Shown here: positions 15,740 through 25,993 of the stretch, one piece after another
Layout of the letters: every line of letters begins with the position of its first letter
Position numbering within the stretch: position 1 is the first letter of the stretch
Assembly (NCBI RefSeq): GCF_013340205.1
Contig: NZ_BJTG01000002.1
Coordinates: forward strand, 434,001 to 498,000
Reading direction: 5' to 3'
Length of the DNA: 64,000 bases
From: Anaeromyxobacter diazotrophicus
Lineage (GTDB): Bacteria > Myxococcota > Myxococcia > Myxococcales > Anaeromyxobacteraceae
Translations under genes and position numbers: made by a program
The notes under the pieces: generated by a model
What the model was told of the DNA's origin: nothing
What the model saw: only the letters and a program-made list of their open reading frames with translations
Databases searched by the model: none

Positions 15740-16885
15740 ATGAGCCCACCCCGCCTCCGCGTCGTCGAGTTCACCAACTGCTTCCACGTGGGCGGCGGGG
15801 AGGTGCAGGTGCTGGAGCTCCTCCGGCGGCTCCCGGCCAGCTACCAGGTGTCGCTGCACGCGCTCGACCGGAGCGGGCCGCTCCTCGAGGAGACGCGGGC
15901 GCTCGGCTACGAGCCGATCGTCCACCCGCTCGGCGGCTCGTTCATGCGCCCCGCGGCGCTGGCCGAGACCATGAGGCTCGGGCAGTGGCTGCGCCGCGAG
16001 CGCATCGACCTCGTCCACGCGCACGACTTCTACGCGGCGCTCCTCGCGGTCCCGGCCGCGCGGATGGCCGGGGTGCCGGTGGCGGTGAGCCGGCTCGACC
16101 TCGTGCACTGGCACGGCCGGGCGCGGCACCTCGCCTTCGCGGCCGCCTCGCACGCCGCGGACGTGGTGGTGGCCAACTGCGAGGCGGTGCGCGACCTGGT
16201 CGTGCACGTGGAGCGGGTGGCGCCGGAGAAGGCGATCGTCATCCGGAACGGCCTCGACCTGCCGCGCTTCGACGCCCTGCGCGCCGCGCCGCTCCAGGGT
16301 CCGCTCCCCGACACCGGCGCGGCGCCGCTCGCGATCCTGGTGGCCAACATGCGGCACGAGGTGAAGCGGCACGAGGACTTCCTGGCCGCCTTCGCGCAGG
16401 TCCGGCGCGGGGTGCCGGAGGCGCAGGCGCTCCTCGTCGGCGAGGGGCGGCGCCAGGAGCAGCTGGCCGCGCACGCGCGCGAGCTCGGCCTCGAGGGCGC
16501 CGTCCACTTCCTGGGCGCCCGCAAGGACGTCCCGGCGCTGCTGGCGCGCGCCACCTTCGGCGTGCTCTGCTCGCGCCAGGAGGGGCTCTCGAACGCCGTC
16601 ATGGAGGGCATGGCGGCCGGGCTGCCCATGGTCGTGACCGACGCCGGCGGCAACGCCGAGCTGGTGAAGGACGGCGCCCGCGGGTTCGTCGTGCCTCCCG
16701 AGCGCCCGGACGCGCTCGCCCAGGCCATGCTGCGCATCCTGGCCGACCCCGCCCGCGCCCGGCGCATGGGCCAGGCGGCCCGCCGCTTCGTCGAGGAGGA
16801 GCTGGGCCTCGACCGGATGATCGCCGAGCACGATCGGCTGTACCGGCGGCTGGCGCGCCGGGCCGAGGCGGCCCGGGCCGCGTAG
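15740..16885 (+). CDS. GT4-family glycosyltransferase, paralogue of the one at 41777
   Basis: A 381-residue GT-B enzyme. Key segments are FTNCFHVGGGEVQVLELLR, LVHAHDFYAALLAVPAARMAG, VVANCEAVRDLV, VIRNGLDLPRFD, ANMRHEVKRHEDFL, RKDVPALLARATFGVLCSR and EGLSNAVMEGMAAGLPMV. Nearly every one of these has a close counterpart in the glycosyltransferase at 41777-42973, so the two are paralogues placed in the two glycan loci. The ATG at 15740 follows AGGGAC, a fair ribosome-binding site. The gene ends 3 bp before the stop of the convergent flippase gene. Confidence 0.88.
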   Translation: MSPPRLRVVEFTNCFHVGGGEVQVLELLRRLPASYQVSLHALDRSGPLLEETRALGYEPIVHPLGGSFMRPAALAETMRLGQWLRRERIDLVHAHDFYAALLAVPAARMAGVPVAVSRLDLVHWHGRARHLAFAAASHAADVVVANCEAVRDLVVHVERVAPEKAIVIRNGLDLPRFDALRAAPLQGPLPDTGAAPLAILVANMRHEVKRHEDFLAAFAQVRRGVPEAQALLVGEGRRQEQLAAHARELGLEGAVHFLGARKDVPALLARATFGVLCSRQEGLSNAVMEGMAAGLPMVVTDAGGNAELVKDGARGFVVPPERPDALAQAMLRILADPARARRMGQAARRFVEEELGLDRMIAEHDRLYRRLARRAEAARAA

Positions 16886-16888
16886 CCC

Positions 16889-18412
16889 CTACGGCGCCGC
16901 CGCCACCGCCCGCTTCGCGCGGCGGCGCTCCAGCAGGGCGCCGAGGGCGCCCGGCACCTGGGCCCCGGAGGCGAGCAGCTGCCACAGGTACCCGGCGCCG
17001 AACACGAGCGAGGCCACCCCCAGCGCGAAGACGCGGTGCAGGGAAGACCCCCGCGGCGCCACCTCGAAGCGCGCCGCGAGCTGGTAGGCGGCCGCGCCCA
17101 GGGCGGCGAGCCCCACCGCCACCGCGACCGTGCGCGCGAGCGCGCGCCCCGGGACGAGCTCGCCGAGCCGCACGGCGTGGCCGCGCGACGACAGCGCGCG
17201 CGGCACGCGCCAGGCGAGGAGCGCCCGGCCGAGGAACTCCGAGCCCACGTAGGCGGCGGCCGCGCCCGGGAGGCCGAAGCGCTCCACCGCCAGCCACACC
17301 ACCGGGATGCTGACCGCCGCCTTGAGGACGTAGGTGAGGAGGATGTGGCGCGTCTCGCCCCGCGCCCGCAGCGTCGCGTCGAGCGGCCAGATCCCGAGCG
17401 GCATGACCAGCAGGCAGACGCGGAAGAGCGGCGCCGCCCCGGCGAACCGAGGCCCGAACATGGTGGTGATGAAGGCGGGCGCCACCGCGAAGACGAAGGC
17501 GATGGGCGGCAGCAGCAGCGCCGCGAGCCGCGCCACCGCGTCCCGGAACGCCGCCGCGCCCTCGCTGCGGCGGCCGGCGCGGTCGAGCTCGCCGAGCTGG
17601 ACCATCAGCACCTCGCCGGTCGGCGTGTAGAAGAGGTCCACGAACGGGAGCTCGAAGCAGGCCACCGCGTACACCGCGAAGAGCGCCGGGCCGACCGCGT
17701 GCGCGACGATGAACTGGTGCGCGTACTGCTGCGGGATGGCGAAGACGATGGCCATCCCGAAGGGCAGGGCGTAGGCGAGCTGCTGGCGGAACAGCGCCCG
17801 GTCCCAGAGCCGCCCGCGCTGGGCGAGCAGCGTGATGGCCCAGGCGGTGCCGAGCCGCAGCGAGGCCCAGGCGACCATCGCGCGCATCATCCCGTGCAGG
17901 CCCAGCCCGATCAGCGCCGGGACGATCAGCGCCGCGGCGCGGAGGGCGTCGGAGCCGAGGTAGAACAGCGCCGCCAGCCTCGTCCGGCCCTGCGAGGTGA
18001 TCGACGGCTCGAGCGGGGCCGCCCCCACCGCCAGCGCCGTGAAGAGCGCCAGCTCCAGCCGGTGCTCCAGGATCCCCGGGGTGGAGAGAGCGCGCGCCAG
18101 GAGCGGCGCCGCCGCGAGGAGCGCCGCGCCGCCCAACCCGCCGGCGGCGAGCATGAAGGCGAGCGTCTGCCCGAAGTAGACCCGCGGCTCGCGCGCGCGG
18201 GGCACGAAGAAGTAGAGGCTCTGCGCCACCCCGAGGGGCAGCACCGCCGCCGCGGTCAGGGAGACGAGGAAGAGCAGCTTGTAGGTGCCGTACTCCGCCT
18301 GCGGCATCATCCGCGCCAGCACGAGCGGGATGAAGAGCGTGACGCAGGCCGAGGCGAGGCGCGCCGCGATGAGCGGGCCGGCGCGGCCGAGCAGGGAGGG
18401 TTGCGTGGGCAC
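16889..18412 (-). CDS. Wzx-type polysaccharide flippase (MATE/MOP superfamily)
   Basis: A 507-residue integral membrane protein with about 12-14 hydrophobic helices and the family-typical start GPLIAARLASACVTLFIPLVLARMM followed by EYGTYKLLFL. It would flip undecaprenyl-linked glycan units across the inner membrane. Loop features such as TGEVLMVQLGELDRAGR between helices and GETRHILLTYVLKA match oligosaccharide translocases. The GTG at 18412 is chosen because upstream codons encode low-complexity sequence without a helix. It is the only flippase in the window and sits downstream of the first glycan locus, convergent with a glycosyltransferase gene. Confidence 0.85.
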   Translation of the reverse strand: MPTQPSLLGRAGPLIAARLASACVTLFIPLVLARMMPQAEYGTYKLLFLVSLTAAAVLPLGVAQSLYFFVPRAREPRVYFGQTLAFMLAAGGLGGAALLAAAPLLARALSTPGILEHRLELALFTALAVGAAPLEPSITSQGRTRLAALFYLGSDALRAAALIVPALIGLGLHGMMRAMVAWASLRLGTAWAITLLAQRGRLWDRALFRQQLAYALPFGMAIVFAIPQQYAHQFIVAHAVGPALFAVYAVACFELPFVDLFYTPTGEVLMVQLGELDRAGRRSEGAAAFRDAVARLAALLLPPIAFVFAVAPAFITTMFGPRFAGAAPLFRVCLLVMPLGIWPLDATLRARGETRHILLTYVLKAAVSIPVVWLAVERFGLPGAAAAYVGSEFLGRALLAWRVPRALSSRGHAVRLGELVPGRALARTVAVAVGLAALGAAAYQLAARFEVAPRGSSLHRVFALGVASLVFGAGYLWQLLASGAQVPGALGALLERRRAKRAVAAAP

Positions 18413-18633
18413 GGGTCGAGGGCGGCCGCGCCGCCGCGCGGCGCTGCGGCAGAAAGCTGCCCACGCGCCGGCGGGCGCACAAGGCGGCGCTGGACCGCCT
18501 GGGGCCTCGGCGGCAGCGCTCGTCCCCTCCGGGAGGGCGGCCGCGGACCGCACCCGCGCCGGGTCGCCGGATGGTAACGTCGAGCCCCGCGCGAGCGCAG
18601 GTGGCGACGAGGAGCGGCGCGCGAGGAGGCCGC

Positions 18634-19323
18634 ATGATCGGATTCGCTCGGGCGGGCCGCGCCGCCGCCGCGCTGCTCGCACTCGCCGCGTGCGCCGCCG
18701 GCCGCACGCGCCCGCCTGCGGCCGCGGAGGCGGCGCCGCTGGAGGCCACCCGCGCCTTCTACCGGGCGCTGCACGCCGGGGACGCGTCGGGGGCGGCGCG
18801 GCTCGTGGACGGCCCCCGCGCCGGCGAGGCGACCGCCGCCTTCGTGCAGCTGGCGCGGGCCTACGAGGCGCTGGAGCAGGCGATCGCGGCGCGCTTCGGC
18901 CGCGAGGCCGCCCGCGCGGTCGGCTATGCCGAGCGAGTGGCGGCGGAGGAGGACGCGCTGCGCAGCGCCCGGGCGGAGGTGCAGGGCGACCGCGCCACCG
19001 TCCTCTCCGAGGAGCGCCCGCTGGCGACCCTGCGCCGCGTGGACGGGGCGTGGAAGGTGGTCCTGGAGGAGGCGCTCGCGGACGAGCACGGCCTGGCCGC
19101 GCTCGCGGGCGAGGCCGAGGCGAGCGCGGTCGCGGCAGAGAAGGTGGGGCCCGCGGTCCGCGGCGGCCTCTTCGACAGCGCCGCGGACGCCCTGGAGACG
19201 TTCCGCAACGAGGCGGACATCGCCCGCGGCGGGCTGGTGCCGGACGGCGAAGGGCCGGGAGAGCCGGCGTCGCCCGACGCGGAGCAGCCTGGGGAGCCGC
19301 TGGAGGGAGGCCCGGAGCTGTGA
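18634..19323 (+). CDS. Putative lipoprotein of unknown function
   Basis: A 229-residue protein with a lipoprotein signal peptide (hydrophobic stretch then ALAAC, lipidated Cys at residue 20). The mature part begins with an NTF2-like or DUF4878-like segment (ATRAFYRALHAGDASGAARLVDG ... VQGDRATVLSEERPLATLRRVDGAWKVV), a pattern common in small periplasmic ligand-binding domains. The tail is acidic and rich in Pro/Gly/Glu. The ATG at 18634 follows GAGGAGG, a strong ribosome-binding site. A zinc-ribbon gene converges on it 4 bp away. No specific function can be assigned. Confidence 0.78.
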   Translation: MIGFARAGRAAAALLALAACAAGRTRPPAAAEAAPLEATRAFYRALHAGDASGAARLVDGPRAGEATAAFVQLARAYEALEQAIAARFGREAARAVGYAERVAAEEDALRSARAEVQGDRATVLSEERPLATLRRVDGAWKVVLEEALADEHGLAALAGEAEASAVAAEKVGPAVRGGLFDSAADALETFRNEADIARGGLVPDGEGPGEPASPDAEQPGEPLEGGPEL

Positions 19324-19327
19324 AGCT

Positions 19328-19717
19328 TCAGCGGACGCGGCGGGCGGCGGCGGTCGCGAGGCGCGGCGCGGGGGCAGCCGCGCTCGGCGGACGGACGGCC
19401 GCCGGGAGCTGCTCCTGCTCCAGCCGCGCGAACCAGCGCGCCGCGCGCGCCTTGAGGCGCGCCCAGGCGATCTCGTCGGCGCTCGCCTGCGGCGGCCCCG
19501 CCGCGCCGGAGGGGGGGGCGGCCTCCACGCGGCGCGCCCCGGCCCCGGCCCGGAACACCTCGCTGTAGAGCGAGGAGTGGGTCCGGTTGCAGAATGGGCA
19601 CTGCCAGTAGCGCACCGGGCTGCCGGCGGCCGACCAGGTCGTCATGAGGACGCGGCAGTGGGTGCACTCGACATCGTGAGGCATGACATCGAGAGATATC
19701 TCCCCACCCGACCGCAT
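19328..19717 (-). CDS. Small zinc-ribbon protein
   Basis: About 129 residues. The N-terminal half has two CxxC pairs (ECTHC and WQCPFC) forming a probable zinc ribbon. The rest is Ala/Pro-rich with one amphipathic helix (ADEIAWARLKARAARWFARLEQEQ). The ATG at 19717 has AGGAAA seven bases upstream; a TTG two codons earlier and an ATG at 19684 are alternatives. It shares a 32-bp divergent gap with the class IV aminotransferase gene. Function unknown. Confidence 0.65.
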   Translation of the reverse strand: MRSGGEISLDVMPHDVECTHCRVLMTTWSAAGSPVRYWQCPFCNRTHSSLYSEVFRAGAGARRVEAAPPSGAAGPPQASADEIAWARLKARAARWFARLEQEQLPAAVRPPSAAAPAPRLATAAARRVR

Positions 19718-19749
19718 GGTCAATTTCCTGGCCCACTCCCGGAGGGGAC

Positions 19750-20664
19750 ATGGCGACGGTGGTGAACCTGGACGGGAAGCTCGTCCCGCCCGCGAAGGCG
19801 ACCATCTCGGTCTTCGATCGCGGGTTCCTCTACGGCGACAGCGTCTACGAGGTGGTGCGCACGTACCGGCGCCGCCCCTTCGAGCTCGACGCGCACCTCG
19901 CGCGGCTGGCGCGCTCGGCCGGGCGGCTCGGCCTGGAGCCGGCCTGGGACGCGCCGCGCACGCGGCGCGAGCTGCTCGCCACCCTGGCGGCGGTCCCGCC
20001 GGAGGCCGACCCCGACCCGGAGGCCGCGCCCTGGAACCAGGGCCAGCTCTCGCTGCGCGTCATCATGACGCGCGGCGCGGGCGAGCTCGGGCTCGACCCT
20101 GCGCTCGCGGTCGAGCCGCGCGCGCTCGTCATCGCGAGCCCGCTGCGCGCGCCGCCGCTGGCCGCCTACCGCGCCGGGGTCGGCTGCCGGATCGTGGGCG
20201 TGCGCCACGAGGCGCCCGGCGCGGTTGATCCGGGCGCGAAGACGGGGGCCCACCTCGCGAACGTGCTCGCCGTCCGCGAGGCGCGCGCCTCCGGCGCCCA
20301 CGAGGCGCTCCTGCTCGGAGCGGGCGGGCAGGTGACGGAGGGCGCCTCCTCCAACGTGTTCGCCGTGCGCGCCGGCGCGCTCGTGACCCCGCCGCTCGGG
20401 GCCGGCATCCTGGCCGGCGTGACGCGCGCCCTCGTGCTGGAGCTCGCGCGCGAGGCCGGGCTGCCGGCGCGCGAGGCGCCGCTCCTCCCCGCGGATCTGG
20501 CCGGGGCGGAGGAGCTCTTCCTCACCTCCACCGCGCGCGAGATCCTGCCGGTGACCTCGCTCGACGGCCGGCCCGCGGGCGGGGGGCGAGTGGGTCCGGT
20601 GACCACCCGGCTCGGGGCGCTGTTCCGCGCCAGGGCCGACCGCGCCGCCGGCGGGCCGGGATAG
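19750..20664 (+). CDS. Class IV (fold-type IV) PLP aminotransferase
   Basis: A 304-residue enzyme of the branched-chain/D-amino-acid aminotransferase and aminodeoxychorismate lyase family. Typical features are the N-terminal SVFDRGFLYGDSVYE, the PLP lysine at residue 164 in DPGAKTGAHLANVLA, GGQVTEGASSNVF and the C-terminal EELFLTSTAREILPV. The last motif and the RGFLYGDSV start fit a BCAT or D-alanine-type transaminase; the exact substrate is undecided. The ATG at 19750 follows GGAGGGGAC. It leads a run of same-strand genes through 23705. Confidence 0.9.
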   Translation: MATVVNLDGKLVPPAKATISVFDRGFLYGDSVYEVVRTYRRRPFELDAHLARLARSAGRLGLEPAWDAPRTRRELLATLAAVPPEADPDPEAAPWNQGQLSLRVIMTRGAGELGLDPALAVEPRALVIASPLRAPPLAAYRAGVGCRIVGVRHEAPGAVDPGAKTGAHLANVLAVREARASGAHEALLLGAGGQVTEGASSNVFAVRAGALVTPPLGAGILAGVTRALVLELAREAGLPAREAPLLPADLAGAEELFLTSTAREILPVTSLDGRPAGGGRVGPVTTRLGALFRARADRAAGGPG

Positions 20665-20675
20665 AGTCGCGGCGG

Positions 20676-21416
20676 ATGTCCAGGTTCCCCCTCCACGCCC
20701 TCCTGGCCGCCGCGGCGCTGGCGGCGACGCCCCCGGCCCGCGCCGGGGACGCGCAGGCGGCGCGGGCCCTGGCGGCGCTCCGGCAGGACCCCTCTCGCAA
20801 GGTGCGAGCCCGGGCGGCCGAGGTGCTGGCGGGGCGCGCCGGCCGCGGGGCGGTCCCGGCGCTGTGCCGGACCCTCACCGAGGACGAGGCGGCGGCCGTG
20901 CGCGTCGCGGCGGCCTCGGCGCTGCAGCGGCTGGGCGATCCGTCGGCCCGGTGGGCGCTCCGGGACGCCTCGGCCCGCGACCCCGACCCGAGCGTGCGCG
21001 AGGCGGCGAGCCGCGCGCTCGACGTGCTGCTGCGGGGCGCCCGGGCGGTGGTGCTGGAGGAGCCGCAGGGCGGCGGCGCCGCGGCGCGCGCGGCGCTCCA
21101 GCGCGCGCTGGCGGCCGAGCTGCCGCGGCGCGGCTTCGCGGTGGTGGACGGGCGCGCGGCGGCGGGGTACCACCTGAAGCCGGCCGTGCTCAGGGTGGAC
21201 CTCTCGCGCGCCGGCGGCGGTGCGCGGGTCGAGGTGAAGGCCTCGGTGGTCGCGGTGGACGGGAGCGGCCGGATCGCGGCGATGGTGGAGGGAGGCGCCC
21301 GCGCTCGCACCGCCGCGGCGGGCGCGCCGGTGGAGGAGCTCGAGGCGCAGGCCTTCGCCGCCGCCGCCGGCAGCCTGTGCGAGGACCTGGCGCGGCGCCT
21401 TCTCGAGGCGCCGTGA
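20676..21416 (+). CDS. Secreted HEAT-repeat protein
   Basis: A 246-residue protein with a signal peptide (residues 1-23, cleavage after ARA). It has three HEAT-like helical repeats: SRKVRARAAEVLAGRAGRGAVPALC, AAVRVAAASALQRLGDPSARWAL and PSVREAASRALDVLL. A C-terminal alpha/beta domain (residues 125-246) follows, with AVVDGRAAAGYHLKPAV and a beta-rich segment, of a kind found in other myxobacterial periplasmic proteins. HEAT repeats are protein-binding scaffolds; partner unknown. It lies 11 bp after the aminotransferase and 34 bp before the HAMP-like protein. Confidence 0.8.
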   Translation: MSRFPLHALLAAAALAATPPARAGDAQAARALAALRQDPSRKVRARAAEVLAGRAGRGAVPALCRTLTEDEAAAVRVAAASALQRLGDPSARWALRDASARDPDPSVREAASRALDVLLRGARAVVLEEPQGGGAAARAALQRALAAELPRRGFAVVDGRAAAGYHLKPAVLRVDLSRAGGGARVEVKASVVAVDGSGRIAAMVEGGARARTAAAGAPVEELEAQAFAAAAGSLCEDLARRLLEAP

Positions 21417-21450
21417 GCCGGAGACGCCCCGCGATGGGAGGAGCCCCGCC

Positions 21451-22026
21451 ATGAAGACCGCGCCGCGCCGCGCCAGCCCCCGCCGCCGCTGGAAGAGCCT
21501 CGTGCTCGACCCCGCCCTGCAGCTCCGCCTGGGCGCCTCGCTGGCGGCGGTGGCGAGCGCGCTGTCGCTCGCGCTCGGCTGGCAGGTGTGGCGCGCCTAC
21601 CGCGAGGCTTCGCGGCTCGTGGCGCTGACCGATCCCCGGGCCGACGAGGTCGTGGCGGCGCTCCTCCGCGCCGAGGACCGGCGCCGCATCGCGCTGCTGG
21701 CGGCGGTGCTGGCGGTGGTGATCGTGGCGCTCGGCGTCGCCGCGGTGGTGGGGGCCCACCGCATCGCCGGGCCGGCCTTCGCGCTGGGGCGCAGCTGCCG
21801 GGCGGTGGCGGCCGGGGTGCTCCCGCGGCCGCGGCCGCTCCGGCGCGGCGACCTCCTGGGCGGCCTCGGCGCGGACGTCGCGGCCATGCTGGAGGCGCTC
21901 CGCGCGCGCGAGGAGGAGGAGCGGGCGCTCCTCGCCGAGGCGGCGGCCGCGCCGCCGGAGCGCGCGCGGGAGATCGCGGCCGGGCTCGCCGCGCGCAAGG
22001 CGCGGCGGCTGGAGGAGGGCGGGTGA
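21451..22026 (+). CDS. Two-helix membrane protein with HAMP-like linker
   Basis: A 191-residue protein. TM1 (about residues 28-48) and TM2 (about 76-100) flank a short periplasmic loop. A HAMP-like segment follows (GPAFALGRSCRAVAAGVLPRPRPLRRGDLLGGLGADVAAMLEALR), then a coiled coil rich in Glu and Ala. No output domain (kinase, MCP, cyclase) follows, so it may signal by interaction with a partner. GAGGAG precedes the ATG at 21451. The stop overlaps the SpoIID gene by 4 bp. Confidence 0.72.
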   Translation: MKTAPRRASPRRRWKSLVLDPALQLRLGASLAAVASALSLALGWQVWRAYREASRLVALTDPRADEVVAALLRAEDRRRIALLAAVLAVVIVALGVAAVVGAHRIAGPAFALGRSCRAVAAGVLPRPRPLRRGDLLGGLGADVAAMLEALRAREEEERALLAEAAAAPPERAREIAAGLAARKARRLEEGG

Positions 22027-23705
22027 CGCGCCTCCTGGCCGCGCTCTGGCTCGCCGCGAGCGATCTCGCGCCCCCGGCCCCCCACCCGCTGCCGCCGCCG
22101 CTGCCGGCCCCGGAGGCCGTGCAGCAGCCCGCCCGGCGCGAGCCGGACGACGCGCTCGACCTCCTCTGGAGCCACCGGCTCAACTTCGCCGCCGGCGGCG
22201 CGCCGCTCGTGACGGTGCGGCTCATGGAGGGCCAGGCCGAGGTCGCCTTCCGCCCGCGGGCCCGCGCCCGGCTGCGCGCGCGCGGCGGGGCCGTGCTCGA
22301 GGTCCCGGCCGGCGAGGCGCTCCGGGTGCGGGCGGTGGGGGCCCTCCCGGCGGCGCTCGCGCACCACCCGCTGCTCGGGGAGGCGGTGTTCGCCGACCGC
22401 GCGCGGCTGGCCGCCCTCCGCCGGCTGTGGGAGGAGCGCGGGGTGGCGGTGGAGCAGCGCCTCACCGGCGGGATCTACGGCATCGCCGGGCGGGTGGTGG
22501 ACAGCCGCCGCGTCGTGCTCCTCGCGAGCGGCGACGGCAGCGAGGGGTTCGCCCACGAGTTCGCGGAGGAGGCGCTGGCGCAGTACGGCAGCCGCACCGG
22601 CACCTTCAGCGAGGTGGTGCGCCGCCCGACCGGGCAGCTCGAGGTGCTGGACGCGGCGGGGCGGCGGCTCGCGGCCGCGGACGCGCTCCTCACGCTGGAG
22701 GTGGACGGCGACGCCGGGGTGGTGGTGAGCGCGGTCGAGCACGACGTCGGCTACGCGGCGCACGGCCGGGAGGACCGCGCCTACCGCGGGCGGCTCCACG
22801 TCACGCTCGACGCCTCCGGCCGGCTGGCGGCGGTGCTGGCGGTGCCGCTCGAGGAGCTCCTGCGCGGGCTCGTCCCGAGCGAGATCCCCGCCGGCGCGGC
22901 GCGCGAGGCGCTCAAGGCCCAGGCGGTGACCGCGCGCTCCAACGTCCTGGCGCAGATCGGGACGCGCCACCTGACCGACCCGTGGGTGCTCTGCAGCGAG
23001 GTGCACTGCCAGGCCTACCGCGGCGAGGCGGCCCAGACCGCCGCCACCGACGCCGCCGTGCGCGAGACCGCCGGCGAGGCGCTCTTCGGCCGCGCCGACC
23101 GGGCGCTGGTGGACGCGGTCTACTCCGCCCTGTGCGGCGGGCACGGCGAGGACAACGACGCGGTGTGGCCGGTCCCACCCGACGCGAGCCTGCGCGGTCA
23201 CCCCGATCTGCCCCCGGGCGCCGCCCAGGCCTGGGCGGGCGGGCTGCGCGACGAGGCGCGGCTGCGCGCCTTCCTCGCCGCGCCCCCCCAGGCGTGGTGT
23301 GCCCGCGCCCGCGGCGCGCCCCGGGAGCGGTGGCGCTGGGAGCGCCGGCTCTCGCCGGCCGAGCTCGACGCGCTCGCCGCACCCCTGGGGGTCGGGCACG
23401 TGGTGCAGCTCGAGGTGACCTCGCGCGGGGTGTCGGGCCGCGCGCGCTCGCTCACCGTCACCGGCGAGACCGGGACCGGGGTGGTGGAGGGCGAGCTGCG
23501 CATCCGCCGCTTCCTGGGAAACCTGCCGAGCGCGATGATCGCGCTCGACCGCGAGGGGCCGGCGCTCGTCGTCCGGGGAGGCGGCTGGGGCCACGGCGCG
23601 GGCATGTGCCAGTGGGGCGCGGTCGGCCGCGCCGAGGCGGGCCAGGACTACCGGGAGATCCTCCGCGCCTACTATTCGGGGGCGGAGGTGGGCCGCATCT
23701 ACTGA
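22023..23705 (+). CDS. SpoIID/LytB-domain protein
   Basis: A 560-residue secreted protein with a weak N-terminal signal segment and a Pro-rich linker. The SpoIID domain core is EELLRGLVPSEIPAGAAREALKAQAVTARSNVLA, with DPWVLCSEVHCQAYRGE and, near the end, VVRGGGWGHGAGMCQWGAVGRAE followed by YREILRAYYSGA. SpoIID-family proteins are lytic transglycosylases or amidase enhancers that act on denuded glycan strands; in Gram-negative bacteria they are probably involved in envelope remodelling. The GTG at 22023 is chosen because of the 4-bp overlap with the previous stop. Cysteines in the CSEVHC and CGGHGED segments may form disulphides. It overlaps a convergent small gene by 7 bp. Confidence 0.9.
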   Translation: MTRLLAALWLAASDLAPPAPHPLPPPLPAPEAVQQPARREPDDALDLLWSHRLNFAAGGAPLVTVRLMEGQAEVAFRPRARARLRARGGAVLEVPAGEALRVRAVGALPAALAHHPLLGEAVFADRARLAALRRLWEERGVAVEQRLTGGIYGIAGRVVDSRRVVLLASGDGSEGFAHEFAEEALAQYGSRTGTFSEVVRRPTGQLEVLDAAGRRLAAADALLTLEVDGDAGVVVSAVEHDVGYAAHGREDRAYRGRLHVTLDASGRLAAVLAVPLEELLRGLVPSEIPAGAAREALKAQAVTARSNVLAQIGTRHLTDPWVLCSEVHCQAYRGEAAQTAATDAAVRETAGEALFGRADRALVDAVYSALCGGHGEDNDAVWPVPPDASLRGHPDLPPGAAQAWAGGLRDEARLRAFLAAPPQAWCARARGAPRERWRWERRLSPAELDALAAPLGVGHVVQLEVTSRGVSGRARSLTVTGETGTGVVEGELRIRRFLGNLPSAMIALDREGPALVVRGGGWGHGAGMCQWGAVGRAEAGQDYREILRAYYSGAEVGRIY

Positions 23706-23983
23706 GGGCGCGGTCCGCCGCCGCGCGCGCCCGGCAGGTCGTCGAGCCGCAGCGACTTCTGCCGGCGCCGCGGCCTGAGCGCCAGCGCGGCGGCGGCGGC
23801 GGTGAGGAGCGCGAGCGCGCCGACCAGCGCCCAGACGAGGGCCATGCGCGAGGCGAGCGCCGCCTCGCCCCCCTCGAGCGCGCGGGCGGCCCGACGCGCC
23901 TCCGCGGCGCGCCACAGCATGAAGCCGCCTCCGGCGGCGAGCAGCGCGGCGCGCAGGGCGACGCGAGAGCGGGAGAGGCGCAC
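23699..23983 (-). CDS. Small two-helix membrane protein
   Basis: A 94-residue protein with TM1 at about residues 8-24 ([17 protein letters not shown]) and TM2 at about 45-70, then a basic Arg-rich tail ([13 protein letters not shown]). The GTG at 23983 is the only plausible start that retains both helices. It overlaps the end of the SpoIID gene by 7 bp tail to tail. Function unknown. Confidence 0.55.
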   Translation of the reverse strand: MRLSRSRVALRAALLAAGGGFMLWRAAEARRAARALEGGEAALASRMALVWALVGALALLTAAAAALALRPRRRQKSLRLDDLPGARGGGPRPQ

Positions 23984-24262
23984 GCGGTCTCTATCGCACG
24001 GCCGCGGCCGGGAGGGGAGGGGGACCCGCGCCCGGGCCCGGGCCCGCGCTCGCCGCCGCGCGACGCGGCCGCGGCTCCCCCGGCGGCGGGGTGACGGGCA
24101 GGCGCCAGCCGGATCGCCGGGCGCCGCGATCGGGCAGGTGCGGGAATCGACCGCGGAACGCAGCTTCCTCGCAGCGGCAAATGCTGGGCGTCCCAGGGCA
24201 GGAGAGCGGCCCAACAGGGCGGCCGCCGCCACGGAGACGACGCCGGACGGAGGTGCCCCGCG

Positions 24263-25711
<1,449 letters not shown>

Positions 25712-25737
25712 AGGGGTGGCCTCGCGGGCCGGCGGCC

Positions 25738-25753
25738 GCGCGCCCGGGCGCGC
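25738..25753. terminator. Possible stem-loop terminator (perfect palindrome, no T-run)
   Basis: GCGCGCCCGGGCGCGC is a perfect 16-bp palindrome between the convergent ends of the response-regulator gene and the small membrane-protein gene. It could stop both transcripts, but it lacks the T-tract of a classical intrinsic terminator, and GC-rich palindromes arise by chance at this base composition. Confidence 0.3.
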
Positions 25754-25786
25754 TCGCCCGCGCGGCGGCGACCGGCAACCGCTCGC

Positions 25787-25993
25787 TCAGGGCCGCGCCA
25801 CGCGCGGCGCGACGTCGTCCGCGGCCGGCGGCGCGCTCTCGGCGCGCGGCGCGGGCGAGCGCCCGCTCACGAAGAACAAGGTCGCGCCCAGCGCGAGGAG
25901 CACGAGCGGCTCCACGATCGGGCCGGGGAACAGGTGGCAGATGCCCCCGCCCAGCGAGAACAGCCCCACCGTCCACGCCGCCGCCCTGAGCAT
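25787..25993 (-). CDS. Small membrane protein
   Basis: A 68-residue protein with two hydrophobic stretches ([19 protein letters not shown] and [17 protein letters not shown]) and a polar Pro/Ala-rich tail. The ATG at 25993 is favoured over the longer frame because GGGAGAGGACGAGG stands just upstream and the extension has no domain content. It is antisense to the EPS operon leader region. Function unknown. Confidence 0.55.
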   Translation of the reverse strand: MLRAAAWTVGLFSLGGGICHLFPGPIVEPLVLLALGATLFFVSGRSPAPRAESAPPAADDVAPRVARP

